From a virus: a stretch of 35,520 bases of DNA. Shown one piece after another: positions 7,271 through 15,229 of the stretch. The notes below the pieces were generated by a model. The model did not search any database. It saw nothing but the letters and a program-made list of their open reading frames with translations, and had not been told where the DNA came from. The translations under genes and the position numbers were made by a program. Location of the stretch: the IMG/VR virus record IMGVR_UViG_3300044986_000030, positions 1-35,520 of that record; one strand, given 5' to 3'. Positions within the stretch are counted from its first letter, which is position 1. Each line of letters opens with the position of its first letter.

Positions 7271-9691
7271 TTAGCCTCCGAATAAGCCTTTGCCGATAGC
7301 GCCGCCAAGCGGGCCGCCAAATGCTGTGCCTGCCGCACCAGCAAGGCTTCCAAGTAATCCCATGCCAGCGTTGTACGAACCAACTTGGTTCTGATAATTG
7401 CGCTGTGCAAAGTCGCCTGCCGCCTGTCCCGCTTGGAATATCGGCGCAGGGGCCACGCTGACGCCGCTGTAGCCTTGGAACTGCGGCACGCTGACTTGCC
7501 CGCCCGAGAGCAACGCGCTGATCTCGTTGACCGGCAACGAACGGATCGCAGCCTGCTGGGCAAGTGCCTGCTGGATCGCCGTGTTGTAAAACTGCTGACC
7601 GGCAAAATTCTGTTGAAACTGCTGCTGTTGAGCGGCGTTTTGGGCGGCTTGACGAGCCATATCTTGCTGAAACCGCTGATTCAGCGCCGCGTTGCGGGCT
7701 TCTTGCTGCTGCACAATCTGCTGGAACTGTTGGCCTTGTGTGGCGTTTTGCGCCTGTTGCCGTGCCAGCTCTTGCTGCATGGCTTGCGCTTGCGCTTGGT
7801 TGTAGAACTGCGCCTGTTCGCGTGACTGTCCGGCCTGCTGCGCCTGTCGGGCAAGGTTGGCTTCCTGCGCCGCCAACTGCTGCTGAAAGTTTTGCGCCCC
7901 CGCAGCGTTCATCAATTGCTGCTGGGCTTGGTATTGGTTAAACGTCTGCTGCAACGCGGCGTTTTGCAGTTCACGCATCGCAAGCGACCGGTCGTAATTT
8001 TGCGAAATGGCTTGGTTTGCCAATTCTTGCGCTTGCTGTCCCATGCCGAACTGAGCCAAAAGCCCAGCGCGGTTGAATTCCGCAGCGCCCATTGCTTGAC
8101 CGAAACCTTGACCCAAGGCGGCGTTTTGCGCTTGTTGTGAGGCCAACGCTTGCTGGAAGTTTTGGCCGACGGCTTGATTCTGCGCCTCTTGCGCGGCCTG
8201 TGCCTGTGCAAAGTTTTGCGCAATGGCTCGGTTCTGCGCTTCTTGCGCTTGCTGTTGCGTGCCAAATGATGCGAGCTGCGCTTCTTGACCGAACTCACCC
8301 GCCTGCAATCGCTGCTGGAACGCCTGCTGCTGCGCTTGATTCTGCGCGGCTTGCGTGGCAAGCGCCTGCTGCACGTTCTGGCCGAGGCCGACGTTGTACA
8401 GCCCTGCCTGTTCCATGCCCGCCCCAAAACCCTGCAATTGCGCTTGATTGGCGAACATGGCTCGGGATTGCTGTTCGGCAAAGCCCTGTTGACGAGCGGC
8501 TTGGTCAAGGCTGATGCCCTGCGCGGCGGCTTGCAACAGCAGATCGTTTTCTTTCTGCATCTGCGACGACATGGCAGCGTTAAACGCTTCGCCGCCCGGG
8601 CGCAAACCTTGGTTAATCAGCTGCGTGTAAAGCTGTTGGCGCTCGCCCTGCAACTGTGGGGCAAGACGCGACATGATGGCCTGCTGTGCCGTCGTGCCTG
8701 CTTGCACGGGGGCTGCGGCAAGACCTTCCATATCTATCTGACCCTGCAACTGCGGGCCGCCAACAAATTGTTGCGCGTAGCCAAACTGACCTTGCGCGGG
8801 TGCTGCCTGCGGGCCACCGAGGCCAGAAAAATCAAATCCTTGTAGGTTGAGACCTTGCGGGCCTGCGCCTGCGAGGCCAAACAAACCGCCCTGTGGGCCG
8901 CCGCCTGCCATGCCAAATGCTTGCCCTGACGGCGCACCTACCGGGCCAAACGGGCCTGCATCAGCGCGTCCAAGGTCTGTTGGCGCTTGCGGGCCACCGC
9001 GTGCTAAACCGTAGTATTCCGCGTCAAAGGGCTGTCCAGCGCCAAATACGGGGATGTTGCCTCGCGCTTGTTCTCCAACGCCCATCGTCCCGGGCAACGC
9101 TTCGTACCCATATCCACCAAGAGGCGTGTAACCCTGCGTCGGAGCGCCAGCCAACCCTTGATTGGCATAACCAATGTCGGTGTAACCCGGCAATTCACCG
9201 CCCACCACGCTGCGATCAATGCCGCCTGCGGTGGGTACGCGATACTCAAGACCCGGCAAGTTGCTGCTAAACGCGGAGGCGATGCCAAGATTGCCCAGCC
9301 CTGCCGCCGCACCTCGCGCTGCCTGCGACATGTAAAGCTGGGCCAGCTCTTGCTCACGTAACGCGGCTTCAGCGTTTGCATTAATCGTTTGCCGAACCGT
9401 CGGTTGTTCAATTTCGGTTTGGAACTGTTCTTGCGTCGGCATTTCCCCCACGTAAGCGTCGGGATTTGCCATTGACGCCTGACGCCATTGCTCCATCGCC
9501 TTGTTGTAGGCGTCGGTGTCGGTTGTGCGCGTCTTTTGCCACGTAACGGTCTGCGAACCCGTTGGCCCGTAAATGTTCGGGTTAGACATGTAGGCCGACT
9601 GCTTGGCAGCGGCCAAATTGGCCTCACCCTGCTTGATCGCAAGGGTTGTGTAATCAGGTGCCGGTGGCGGTGCCGGTGATTTTTTGCCCAT
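7271..9691 (-). CDS. Gln/Ala-rich 806-aa protein with 18-residue helical repeats, probable internal virion protein
   Basis: Residues 1-110 contain a Pro-rich start (GKKSPAPPPAPDY) and a segment common in podovirus proteins of this place (PNIYGPTGSQTVTW). Residues 110-330 are Gly/Pro/Gln-rich. From about 390 to 715 the chain can be laid out as about 18 consecutive 18-residue units such as QEAQNQAVGQNFQQALAS. Eighteen residues equal five alpha-helical turns, so this should form a very long straight amphipathic helix. The C-terminus is a glycine-rich hydrophobic segment (GLLGSLAGAAGTAFGG) able to insert in a membrane. A capsid-internal ejection or pilot protein is the likely role. The ATG at 9691 has a GGAG site upstream and lies inside the GNAT gene's 3' end. 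Confidence 0.65.
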   Translation of the reverse strand: MGKKSPAPPPAPDYTTLAIKQGEANLAAAKQSAYMSNPNIYGPTGSQTVTWQKTRTTDTDAYNKAMEQWRQASMANPDAYVGEMPTQEQFQTEIEQPTVRQTINANAEAALREQELAQLYMSQAARGAAAGLGNLGIASAFSSNLPGLEYRVPTAGGIDRSVVGGELPGYTDIGYANQGLAGAPTQGYTPLGGYGYEALPGTMGVGEQARGNIPVFGAGQPFDAEYYGLARGGPQAPTDLGRADAGPFGPVGAPSGQAFGMAGGGPQGGLFGLAGAGPQGLNLQGFDFSGLGGPQAAPAQGQFGYAQQFVGGPQLQGQIDMEGLAAAPVQAGTTAQQAIMSRLAPQLQGERQQLYTQLINQGLRPGGEAFNAAMSSQMQKENDLLLQAAAQGISLDQAARQQGFAEQQSRAMFANQAQLQGFGAGMEQAGLYNVGLGQNVQQALATQAAQNQAQQQAFQQRLQAGEFGQEAQLASFGTQQQAQEAQNRAIAQNFAQAQAAQEAQNQAVGQNFQQALASQQAQNAALGQGFGQAMGAAEFNRAGLLAQFGMGQQAQELANQAISQNYDRSLAMRELQNAALQQTFNQYQAQQQLMNAAGAQNFQQQLAAQEANLARQAQQAGQSREQAQFYNQAQAQAMQQELARQQAQNATQGQQFQQIVQQQEARNAALNQRFQQDMARQAAQNAAQQQQFQQNFAGQQFYNTAIQQALAQQAAIRSLPVNEISALLSGGQVSVPQFQGYSGVSVAPAPIFQAGQAAGDFAQRNYQNQVGSYNAGMGLLGSLAGAAGTAFGGPLGGAIGKGLFGG

Positions 9692-10097
9692 ACCGAGGCT
9701 CCAAAAAACGACACCTGTCTGGTGTCTGCGTCATCAAAACAATATCCCCAGAATCATGCGCGGCGTCTTTAATCCGCGCTTCCTCCGAGAATCCCATCTT
9801 GCTGACCAATGCGAGCGCCCGGGTATGGTTGCTGCTAATTGGCCCTATGATCTTATCAACATTTGCGACGTTGTACGCATAGTCGTACACCGCCGCCATA
9901 TACGCCGGGGTCACCCGCTGCCACGCAATGTGGCAAACCACGGATTTCCCGTTCCAGTTCTCGTATACCGTCCCGGCGACCAGTTCGCCGTCACGCTCCA
10001 ATCCAATCGCCACCGACCGCTCGGGGTGGAACGCCCCTTCAGTCTGCGCCGTAACCCACGCCCCCACATGAGGGCCGCTGACTATATTCCAGCCCAT
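9654..10097 (-). CDS. GNAT-like N-acetyltransferase of phage type
   Basis: The protein begins MGWNIVSGPHVGAWV and has ERDGELVAGTVYENWNG, then a region with a Cys-His strand (VVCHIAWQ), then HTRALALVSKMGFSEEARI. The last matches the acetyl-CoA-binding end of the GNAT fold, where a helix leads to a 'kmGF' strand. This family is common in small aquatic and proteobacterial phages, next to internal virion protein genes. Its substrate is unknown. I chose the ATG at 10097 (147 residues), because family members start at this point and overlap with the upstream gene is then only 16 bases; an ATG at 10130 would add 11 residues. The C-terminal tail overlaps the start of the 806-residue gene by 38 bases. 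Confidence 0.75.
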   Translation of the reverse strand: MGWNIVSGPHVGAWVTAQTEGAFHPERSVAIGLERDGELVAGTVYENWNGKSVVCHIAWQRVTPAYMAAVYDYAYNVANVDKIIGPISSNHTRALALVSKMGFSEEARIKDAAHDSGDIVLMTQTPDRCRFLEPRYGQKITGTATGT

Positions 10098-11659
10098 CCG
10101 AGTTGATACACGACGTCCGTTGATGCCCATTCCAACGACACGTTTTTGCTGCTGCTGTTAAAAATCACGCCGCCGCAATACCCGATGCCGCTCAACCCGA
10201 CGACCGTGTTGTTGGCAATCGTGTTGCTGCCCCAAATGGCTTGATCCCATAGTCCCACATCCCATAGACCATAGTTTGTTGCCACAAACGACAACGCACC
10301 GAGGAAGTCGTCGGTTTGAAAGTCCACGGCGATACCAACGCCGATGGTCGGTTGTCCGTTGCTGTACGTCGTAACCCGGCCACGGGTGAAGTATTTGATA
10401 ACGCCACGGGTGTCAAAGTAGTTAAAAGCCTGCAACGCTTTGGTGTTGATGGCTTGGTTGTTGTCGTTGTACCCGGCTGACCCCGTTCCCGTTGTCCATG
10501 CCTTTGCAACGTAACCGTCGCTGCCAAAATACAACTCGTTGCCAAGCAACGCCCAACAGTTCGCATACCAGCCGGTAAAGCGACACCACGCCTTCGTGAT
10601 GTTGTTCATCACAAATTGCTGCTGTGATCCGGCTGAAATTGGGATATTTACAATCAGCGCGTTGTTGAGCGGGTAATACTGCAACGCCCAGCCGTGGTTT
10701 TCTTTATACGTTCGTGCCGCCGCCGCAAACGCGCCTTGGATTTTGTCCGACAGCGCCACGTTGGGGTCAAGGCGGGACGATTGCAACGCTGAAGCCAGCG
10801 GCACAAGGCCGTCCAGCGTCAACACCAGCAGATCGCCACCGTACTTCATCAAGCAACGCCGCGAGATTGGCGCACCCACGATCCATACGCCGATCAGCGC
10901 CCACGTAGAGGCGCTAGAGGGGTCGGTGCCGCGATAAACGATGACTTCGCCCTTGTCGGTGACAAATACAAGGTTGTCGTCAACGCCATAGCCCGCGTCA
11001 ATTGTCCACGTTGCCATTGCAACGAGCCTGCCGCCCAGTTTGGCAACCGAGGACAAATCAAGTGCTTGGGCTGCACCGCCCACCGATGCTGTGGGCAAAT
11101 ACCACGCTTTCAACGTGTTCACTTGGATAAACCACATCCTGTTTTTAAACAGGGTGGGCTGCATCAGCGAGGTGGTCGTGACGCCTGTAATCGCAGGCGA
11201 GGAGGCACCGTCAATCGGTGTCCAATTGGTGCCATCAAACAGCAGCGGCTTGTTGACGCCATTGGCTGCGTACAAATAGCCGCCCGCAGAGGTCGTAATG
11301 TTCGCGGCTTCCCAACGGCTGTTGGACAGCCCTGTGACTTTGGCCGCGCCGACGGTCCCGGCTGTCGTAACGTCGTAGATGTTGCCGCCAACGACCGCAA
11401 AGAGCTTATCTGTCGCTCCTGCGCTGTACTCCATCAGCGTTTCTATCTGCCCCGTCATGCCGATGGCGTGTTTGTCGTACCCGCCACGCAGCGTCACGCT
11501 GGAAACGCCGGGGAATAGGTTGTCCAGCGTTACGGCATCCGTCGGAGCCATGTTGGCAAGCGCATCGCGGGCGTTCCAACCGCCCACGGGGGCGGGGAGC
11601 GAGGCCACATTGGCCTGCGTGCGCTGAATGAGCCGACTGCGACGAACGGGCGAGGCCAT
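10082..11659 (-). CDS. Tail/nozzle-like structural protein, 525 aa
   Basis: After an Arg-rich start (MASPVRRSRLIQRT) the protein has LPAPVGGWNARDALANM and DAVTLDNLFPGVSSVTLRGG, an opening shared by many podovirus-like and prophage proteins. The remainder is a series of short beta-strands with repeated Gly/Asp turns and W residues, consistent with a beta-propeller or beta-sandwich. By place, directly after the connector-like protein and before the internal proteins, it could be the equivalent of T7 gp12 (nozzle) or P22 gp10. That assignment is inference. The start codon overlaps the previous stop as TAATG at 11659. Confidence 0.6.
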   Translation of the reverse strand: MASPVRRSRLIQRTQANVASLPAPVGGWNARDALANMAPTDAVTLDNLFPGVSSVTLRGGYDKHAIGMTGQIETLMEYSAGATDKLFAVVGGNIYDVTTAGTVGAAKVTGLSNSRWEAANITTSAGGYLYAANGVNKPLLFDGTNWTPIDGASSPAITGVTTTSLMQPTLFKNRMWFIQVNTLKAWYLPTASVGGAAQALDLSSVAKLGGRLVAMATWTIDAGYGVDDNLVFVTDKGEVIVYRGTDPSSASTWALIGVWIVGAPISRRCLMKYGGDLLVLTLDGLVPLASALQSSRLDPNVALSDKIQGAFAAAARTYKENHGWALQYYPLNNALIVNIPISAGSQQQFVMNNITKAWCRFTGWYANCWALLGNELYFGSDGYVAKAWTTGTGSAGYNDNNQAINTKALQAFNYFDTRGVIKYFTRGRVTTYSNGQPTIGVGIAVDFQTDDFLGALSFVATNYGLWDVGLWDQAIWGSNTIANNTVVGLSGIGYCGGVIFNSSSKNVSLEWASTDVVYQLGWAGI

Positions 11660-12573
11660 TACTGGCTGTCCGTACCGTAACCGCTGTCAGGGATGTTGTC
11701 GTAGCCGATCAACACCGTACCCGGGCGCGGCGCAAACGACAGGTTGGCGGCTGCCGTGTCCTGCGCAATGGCCGTTTCCAATTCCATCAAGTAATCGCGG
11801 TATAGCGCGGTCGTGTCAAAGCCCTTTGCCTCAAAATACTTGAGCTTCGTGCCAAGCACCATGACGCGATCTGGATAAATGCAGCGGTCATCATCAGCCG
11901 TCATGCTCGTTTTTGCGAGTCCCGACGCACTCTCTACCCATGCGTTGCTGCGGTACTCAAACCCCAGCAATTCATCGGCGTTCATTCCCGGCCAAATCTG
12001 GAAGTATTTGCCGAGCAAACGCCACCGGATGCGCGGGCCGGTGCTGATGTAGCCCGAGAGCAGCCATTCCCATTGCTGCGCTGATTCGGGGCCAAGCATT
12101 TCCCACCGCTTGCTCTTGTCCCAATGCGTGCGGTTGACCGTGCTGTTGTAATCCGATGGCAGGTCGTACTTGACTTTCTGGAATATCAGCTGGCCGCCGA
12201 TCTGCGCCTCGGTCGGGGCGTAATTGATCGTGACCGAGTTGGCGCTGGTTACGCCCGTCACGTACGTAGCGTTTGGGATGCCAACGCCCTGCACCTGATA
12301 CGACGTAGACAGCCCAGCGGTGGAGGGGATACCGGTGATCGTGTAGCTGTTTGTCGTCCACGTTCCGGTTGTGGACGTTGCCTCGGTGTAAAACGTGTGT
12401 TGTTTTGTCAGCTCTCGCCAATCAGCACGACGCAGCATTTCGTACCCGACGGCGTTCATCAGCGCCAACAACTGCACGGTTTCCTGACTGGTGTTACCCG
12501 AAACCGTGCTGGGGGTCGGTATGCCTAGCTCATTCGTACATTGCTGAATGAGCTGAATCATCGTGCTGCCCAT
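11659..12573 (-). CDS. Head-tail connector/adaptor candidate, 304 aa
   Basis: The N-terminus (MIQLIQQCTNELGIPTP, then LLALMNAVGYEMLRRADWRE) is a helical segment like that of podovirus adaptor proteins of the T7 gp11 or P22 gp4 kind, which bind under the portal and seal DNA in the head. The middle has Thr/Gly-rich strands and WERR-like aromatic clusters (around WDKSKRWEMLGPESAQQWEW). The C-terminal helices contain FEAKGFDTTALYRDYL. The order portal, capsid, then this protein supports a neck role. The upstream gene stops one base before this ATG. An ATG at residue 5 is an alternative start. Confidence 0.6.
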   Translation of the reverse strand: MGSTMIQLIQQCTNELGIPTPSTVSGNTSQETVQLLALMNAVGYEMLRRADWRELTKQHTFYTEATSTTGTWTTNSYTITGIPSTAGLSTSYQVQGVGIPNATYVTGVTSANSVTINYAPTEAQIGGQLIFQKVKYDLPSDYNSTVNRTHWDKSKRWEMLGPESAQQWEWLLSGYISTGPRIRWRLLGKYFQIWPGMNADELLGFEYRSNAWVESASGLAKTSMTADDDRCIYPDRVMVLGTKLKYFEAKGFDTTALYRDYLMELETAIAQDTAAANLSFAPRPGTVLIGYDNIPDSGYGTDSQ

Positions 12574-12574
12574 A

Positions 12575-13117
12575 CTACAACTCCGTTAATTTTGGAGGTC
12601 GTCCCCGACGCTTGGGGGCATCTGCGGTAAGCGCCGCCAGTCGCGCTTCCATTTCTGCCAACTGCCGCTTGGTATCAGCCAGTTCGGCGTTGGATTCGGT
12701 GCGGTTCTTGCGGTTAAGGTACTGGCGGGCCTTTTCACGTAGGCCAACCGCGCCCATGCCGACGCGCTGCAACTGCCCGTCTGAGGCCAGCGCCAACTGC
12801 TCTACCGTCACAAACTTAAGGATGTTTAGTTCCGCAATCTGATCCTTGTTAATTTCCTCGGGGTAGTCACGGTGCCATTGCGACAGCGGGGTGCCGATCT
12901 GCTGCGCGGCGTCCTCATTCTGCTGCATTTGAAAATACAGCCATTGCCGAGGAAACCGCTGCTTGTGGTCGTCCCGCGCCGGTTGCTCAATGATGTTGGT
13001 TTTGTCACCCGGGGCCATGATGCGCACGTAGGCTTTGCCTTTCCGTGGGCCATCTTCTCGGGTGTAGAACTCAACATGCAGCTGGGCGTCGGCGTTGTTT
13101 ACATCGCTGTCTAACAT
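12575..13117 (-). CDS. Conserved virion-region protein with C-terminal AT-hook, 180 aa
   Basis: Residues 1-100 form a mixed domain (FYTREDGPRKGKAYVRIMAP near residue 17, then a basic and aromatic segment RFPRQWLYFQMQ). Residues about 110-165 are helical, including a coiled coil around ELADTKRQLAEMEARLAAL. The C-terminus is KRRGRPPKLTEL, whose RGRP core is the AT-hook that binds the minor groove of AT-rich DNA. This combination would suit a DNA-contacting protein of the packaging or neck apparatus. The function is not established. The gene has a strong SD (AGGAGA) shared with the scaffold gene. Confidence 0.6.
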   Translation of the reverse strand: MLDSDVNNADAQLHVEFYTREDGPRKGKAYVRIMAPGDKTNIIEQPARDDHKQRFPRQWLYFQMQQNEDAAQQIGTPLSQWHRDYPEEINKDQIAELNILKFVTVEQLALASDGQLQRVGMGAVGLREKARQYLNRKNRTESNAELADTKRQLAEMEARLAALTADAPKRRGRPPKLTEL

Positions 13118-13125
13118 TGTCCGTT

Positions 13126-13140
13126 TCTCCTGTGGGGATT
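13126..13140 (-). promoter_or_regulatory. Duplicated 15-bp ribosome-binding box
   Basis: On the minus strand this reads AATCCCCACAGGAGA and includes the SD sequence AGGAGA for the 180-residue gene at 13117. The same 15 bases occur at 17286-17300 before the scaffold gene. The gap between genes is only 21 bases, so this is the whole intergenic region. Confidence 0.6.
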
Positions 13141-13966
13141 ACAGGTTGTTGACCTGTGTGATGGTACAAATGACCGAGGGGATTGCAGGCCATACGCTTG
13201 TGGCGCTGGCTGCAAGGATTCTAACGCTTGTGTCATCAACTGCCCACATCAACTCAACATAGTGAGTAGGCTCAAGCTGAATGATGAAATTCCATGCTGC
13301 AACGGTACGCGCAGCGGTGCCTTGGATGGCAACCGTACTTGCTGTATTTGGCACATTGGTGCCGTTTTTACGCAGCCAAATGTAGACGTTGCCTGCGCCG
13401 CCCGAGGTTTTATCTAACTGCGCCGAAAACTGGACGTTATAAACGCCCTGATAGTCCACAACAAGTCGGGAAGTCGGCGAACCGATAGAGACGCCATTGC
13501 TGCTATCGGTGGTATTAAACGTCATGCCGTAGGCGGTATTGATAGACGCTGCCGCTTGCAAAGACGTATCTGAAAAAGAACCGTAATGCAGGATGGGAAC
13601 CGCACGGCCAAAGCCCTGCAATTCCTCCCATAGCGTGTTGCTTACGGCAAAGAACATGGCCGAGCAATCCACATTGATCGTGCCAAACCCGACGTTGTTG
13701 ATGCTGCTACCCGTATCGTAGGGGTACACCGTCAGCGGGTTTGCGCCCGTATTTTTCACAATAATGGTTTCGCCCATTTCGGTAGGCGGCAGCTTAACGC
13801 CAGCGCCCGAGGCAACCGTTGTGATGTTGTTGTAAACGTAAGTCAGTTGTGTGGCGTTACCAGCTGACGTACCGGCTGCCGTCACCGAGGCATTGCCGTC
13901 GCCGCAAATAGATACGGTGGACAGGCTGTTAACGCCCGATCCAAGAACTCTGCTCGGGATTGCCAT
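13139..13966 (-). CDS. Structural protein with C1q-like C-terminal domain, 275 aa
   Basis: Residues 1-120 look like a small beta domain with a segment GETIIVKNTGANPLTVYPYD typical of phage virion proteins. Residues about 125-275 match the jelly-roll pattern of C1q/TNF-like domains seen in many phage proteins: YGSFSDTSLQ, then SRLVVDYQGVYNVQFSAQLD, then VYIWLRKNGTNV and VELMWAVDDTSVRI. Such domains form trimers on capsids or fibres. It lies in the capsid-neck gene block. Its ATG overlaps the preceding stop as TAATG at 13966. A head decoration or short fibre is the likely role. Confidence 0.65.
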   Translation of the reverse strand: MAIPSRVLGSGVNSLSTVSICGDGNASVTAAGTSAGNATQLTYVYNNITTVASGAGVKLPPTEMGETIIVKNTGANPLTVYPYDTGSSINNVGFGTINVDCSAMFFAVSNTLWEELQGFGRAVPILHYGSFSDTSLQAAASINTAYGMTFNTTDSSNGVSIGSPTSRLVVDYQGVYNVQFSAQLDKTSGGAGNVYIWLRKNGTNVPNTASTVAIQGTAARTVAAWNFIIQLEPTHYVELMWAVDDTSVRILAASATSVWPAIPSVICTITQVNNL

Positions 13967-14739
13967 TACGCGGCCTTGCGCTGATCGCGCACGCGCATGA
14001 TTTCGGCAATCAGTCCCGGGCCTTTTACCTCCACTTGCAGATCGCCCATCACATCAAAGAGCTTCTGGAATTCGTTTGCTTGCTGGGCCATTGCCATGTT
14101 GCAGCTGAACTTCTTGCCCGACGGGCCGCCGACAAACACATCAATGGCAGGGCCGGTAACATCGCCCGTAAACCGTTTAACGCCATCAGCGCGGTTACAG
14201 GAGTCATAGCCGTACATCGTGAACTTGCGGAACCCGAGAAGGTAACCGATGTTGACCGCTCGCAAGCCGGAGGTTGTGCCGCCGCCTACAGCCAGTTTGC
14301 CGGGGCCGATAGCGTCCATCTCTGGGCCTTCTGCCCATGAGTGCCACAGCAACACCTTGCGGCCCTTGAGGTAATCAAACGTGGACGGTGGGCAGCGCGA
14401 GGCTGGCATATACACCGTGTAGTCGTTAAGCCGCTGTATACCGTTTGTGCGGTCACGCGGGTCAAGGTTGACCCACATATCAGGGTTAACGCCGTTTTCC
14501 ACTAGAAAGTCGTGTGCGGCCTTTACAGCCACAATGGGGCGACCGGCTCTGCGGTGCGCCTTAATCTCGTCAATGTAATCGGGCATAGACCACCCGCTCG
14601 CCACCAATACAATGTGACCATCGTGCTTGATGGGAGCGAGGGTCAGTTCTGGCAGACCACGGGACAGCGCAGACCGGATGTTGGAGCAAAGCTCCTCTGC
14701 CGTACCTGCCGCCTGTACCGTGATCTCCAGAGGCTTCAT
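13966..14739 (-). CDS. MptE-like (DUF115-type) Rossmann protein
   Basis: The central sequence GHIVLVASGWSM, then RPIVAVKAAHDFLVENGVNPDMWVNLDP, and later GGTTSGLRAVNIGYLLGFRKFTMYGYDS match the 6-hydroxymethylpterin-pyrophosphokinase MptE-like / DUF115 superfamily. That superfamily also includes Maf proteins involved in flagellin glycosylation. It is Rossmann-like and probably acts on a nucleotide or nucleotide-sugar. The exact reaction is not known. Its place between a decoration-protein gene and a virion-protein gene, with TAATG junctions at both ends, suggests a link to modification of the particle. It should be read with the two methyltransferases and the glycosyltransferase upstream in the same unit. 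Confidence 0.7.
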   Translation of the reverse strand: MKPLEITVQAAGTAEELCSNIRSALSRGLPELTLAPIKHDGHIVLVASGWSMPDYIDEIKAHRRAGRPIVAVKAAHDFLVENGVNPDMWVNLDPRDRTNGIQRLNDYTVYMPASRCPPSTFDYLKGRKVLLWHSWAEGPEMDAIGPGKLAVGGGTTSGLRAVNIGYLLGFRKFTMYGYDSCNRADGVKRFTGDVTGPAIDVFVGGPSGKKFSCNMAMAQQANEFQKLFDVMGDLQVEVKGPGLIAEIMRVRDQRKAA

Positions 14740-15215
14740 TAGAAGCCCACAACGCCCGTTGCAACGTGCGGGTAGCCCGCAACGCAGGTCAACGCGGTGG
14801 CACCAGAGGCCGTGGTCAGGGCAACGATGCCCTCAACCAGACCGCCAGTCACCGTGGCGTCGTCAAGCGTTCCAGCGGTGGCCGTCGTAAAGAGCGGAAC
14901 CGCCGGGAGGCATGACGCAGCGAGGTTAACAACCGGCTTGCCGCCCAGCTGCACCCAGCCATACGAGGCCGAGGCAATGGACGCCTGAGCAAAGCCAACG
15001 GCCTTGCTGTTTGCCGAGTTGGTCGTGGTGAGCGGCACCACGGTGTTGTCGCCCTTCACCGAAACCGCCATGTAGGTGCTGACGGTAGAAGCCGCCTGCA
15101 CATAAATGGCCTGACCGCCATCGTCAAGGTTGACGGTGGTGCCAACCTTAAACATCGGGCTGGTGTCGGTGTAACCAAGGGACACGCCAATCAGATTTGA
15201 AGTAGAAACAGCCAT
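14739..15215 (-). CDS. Capsid decoration-like protein, 158 aa
   Basis: The protein is small, rich in Ala, Thr, Val and Gly, with no Trp-rich core except GWVQLGG at the middle. It has repeated beta-strand-like segments (for example FKVGTTVNLDDGGQAIYVQA). It follows the major capsid gene directly, with an AAGGAG site 8 bases before the ATG. Small beta-rich proteins encoded immediately downstream of the capsid gene usually bind and stabilise the mature shell. The function is inferred from position and composition. Confidence 0.65.
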   Translation of the reverse strand: MAVSTSNLIGVSLGYTDTSPMFKVGTTVNLDDGGQAIYVQAASTVSTYMAVSVKGDNTVVPLTTTNSANSKAVGFAQASIASASYGWVQLGGKPVVNLAASCLPAVPLFTTATAGTLDDATVTGGLVEGIVALTTASGATALTCVAGYPHVATGVVGF

Positions 15216-15229
15216 TGTCGTGTACTCCT

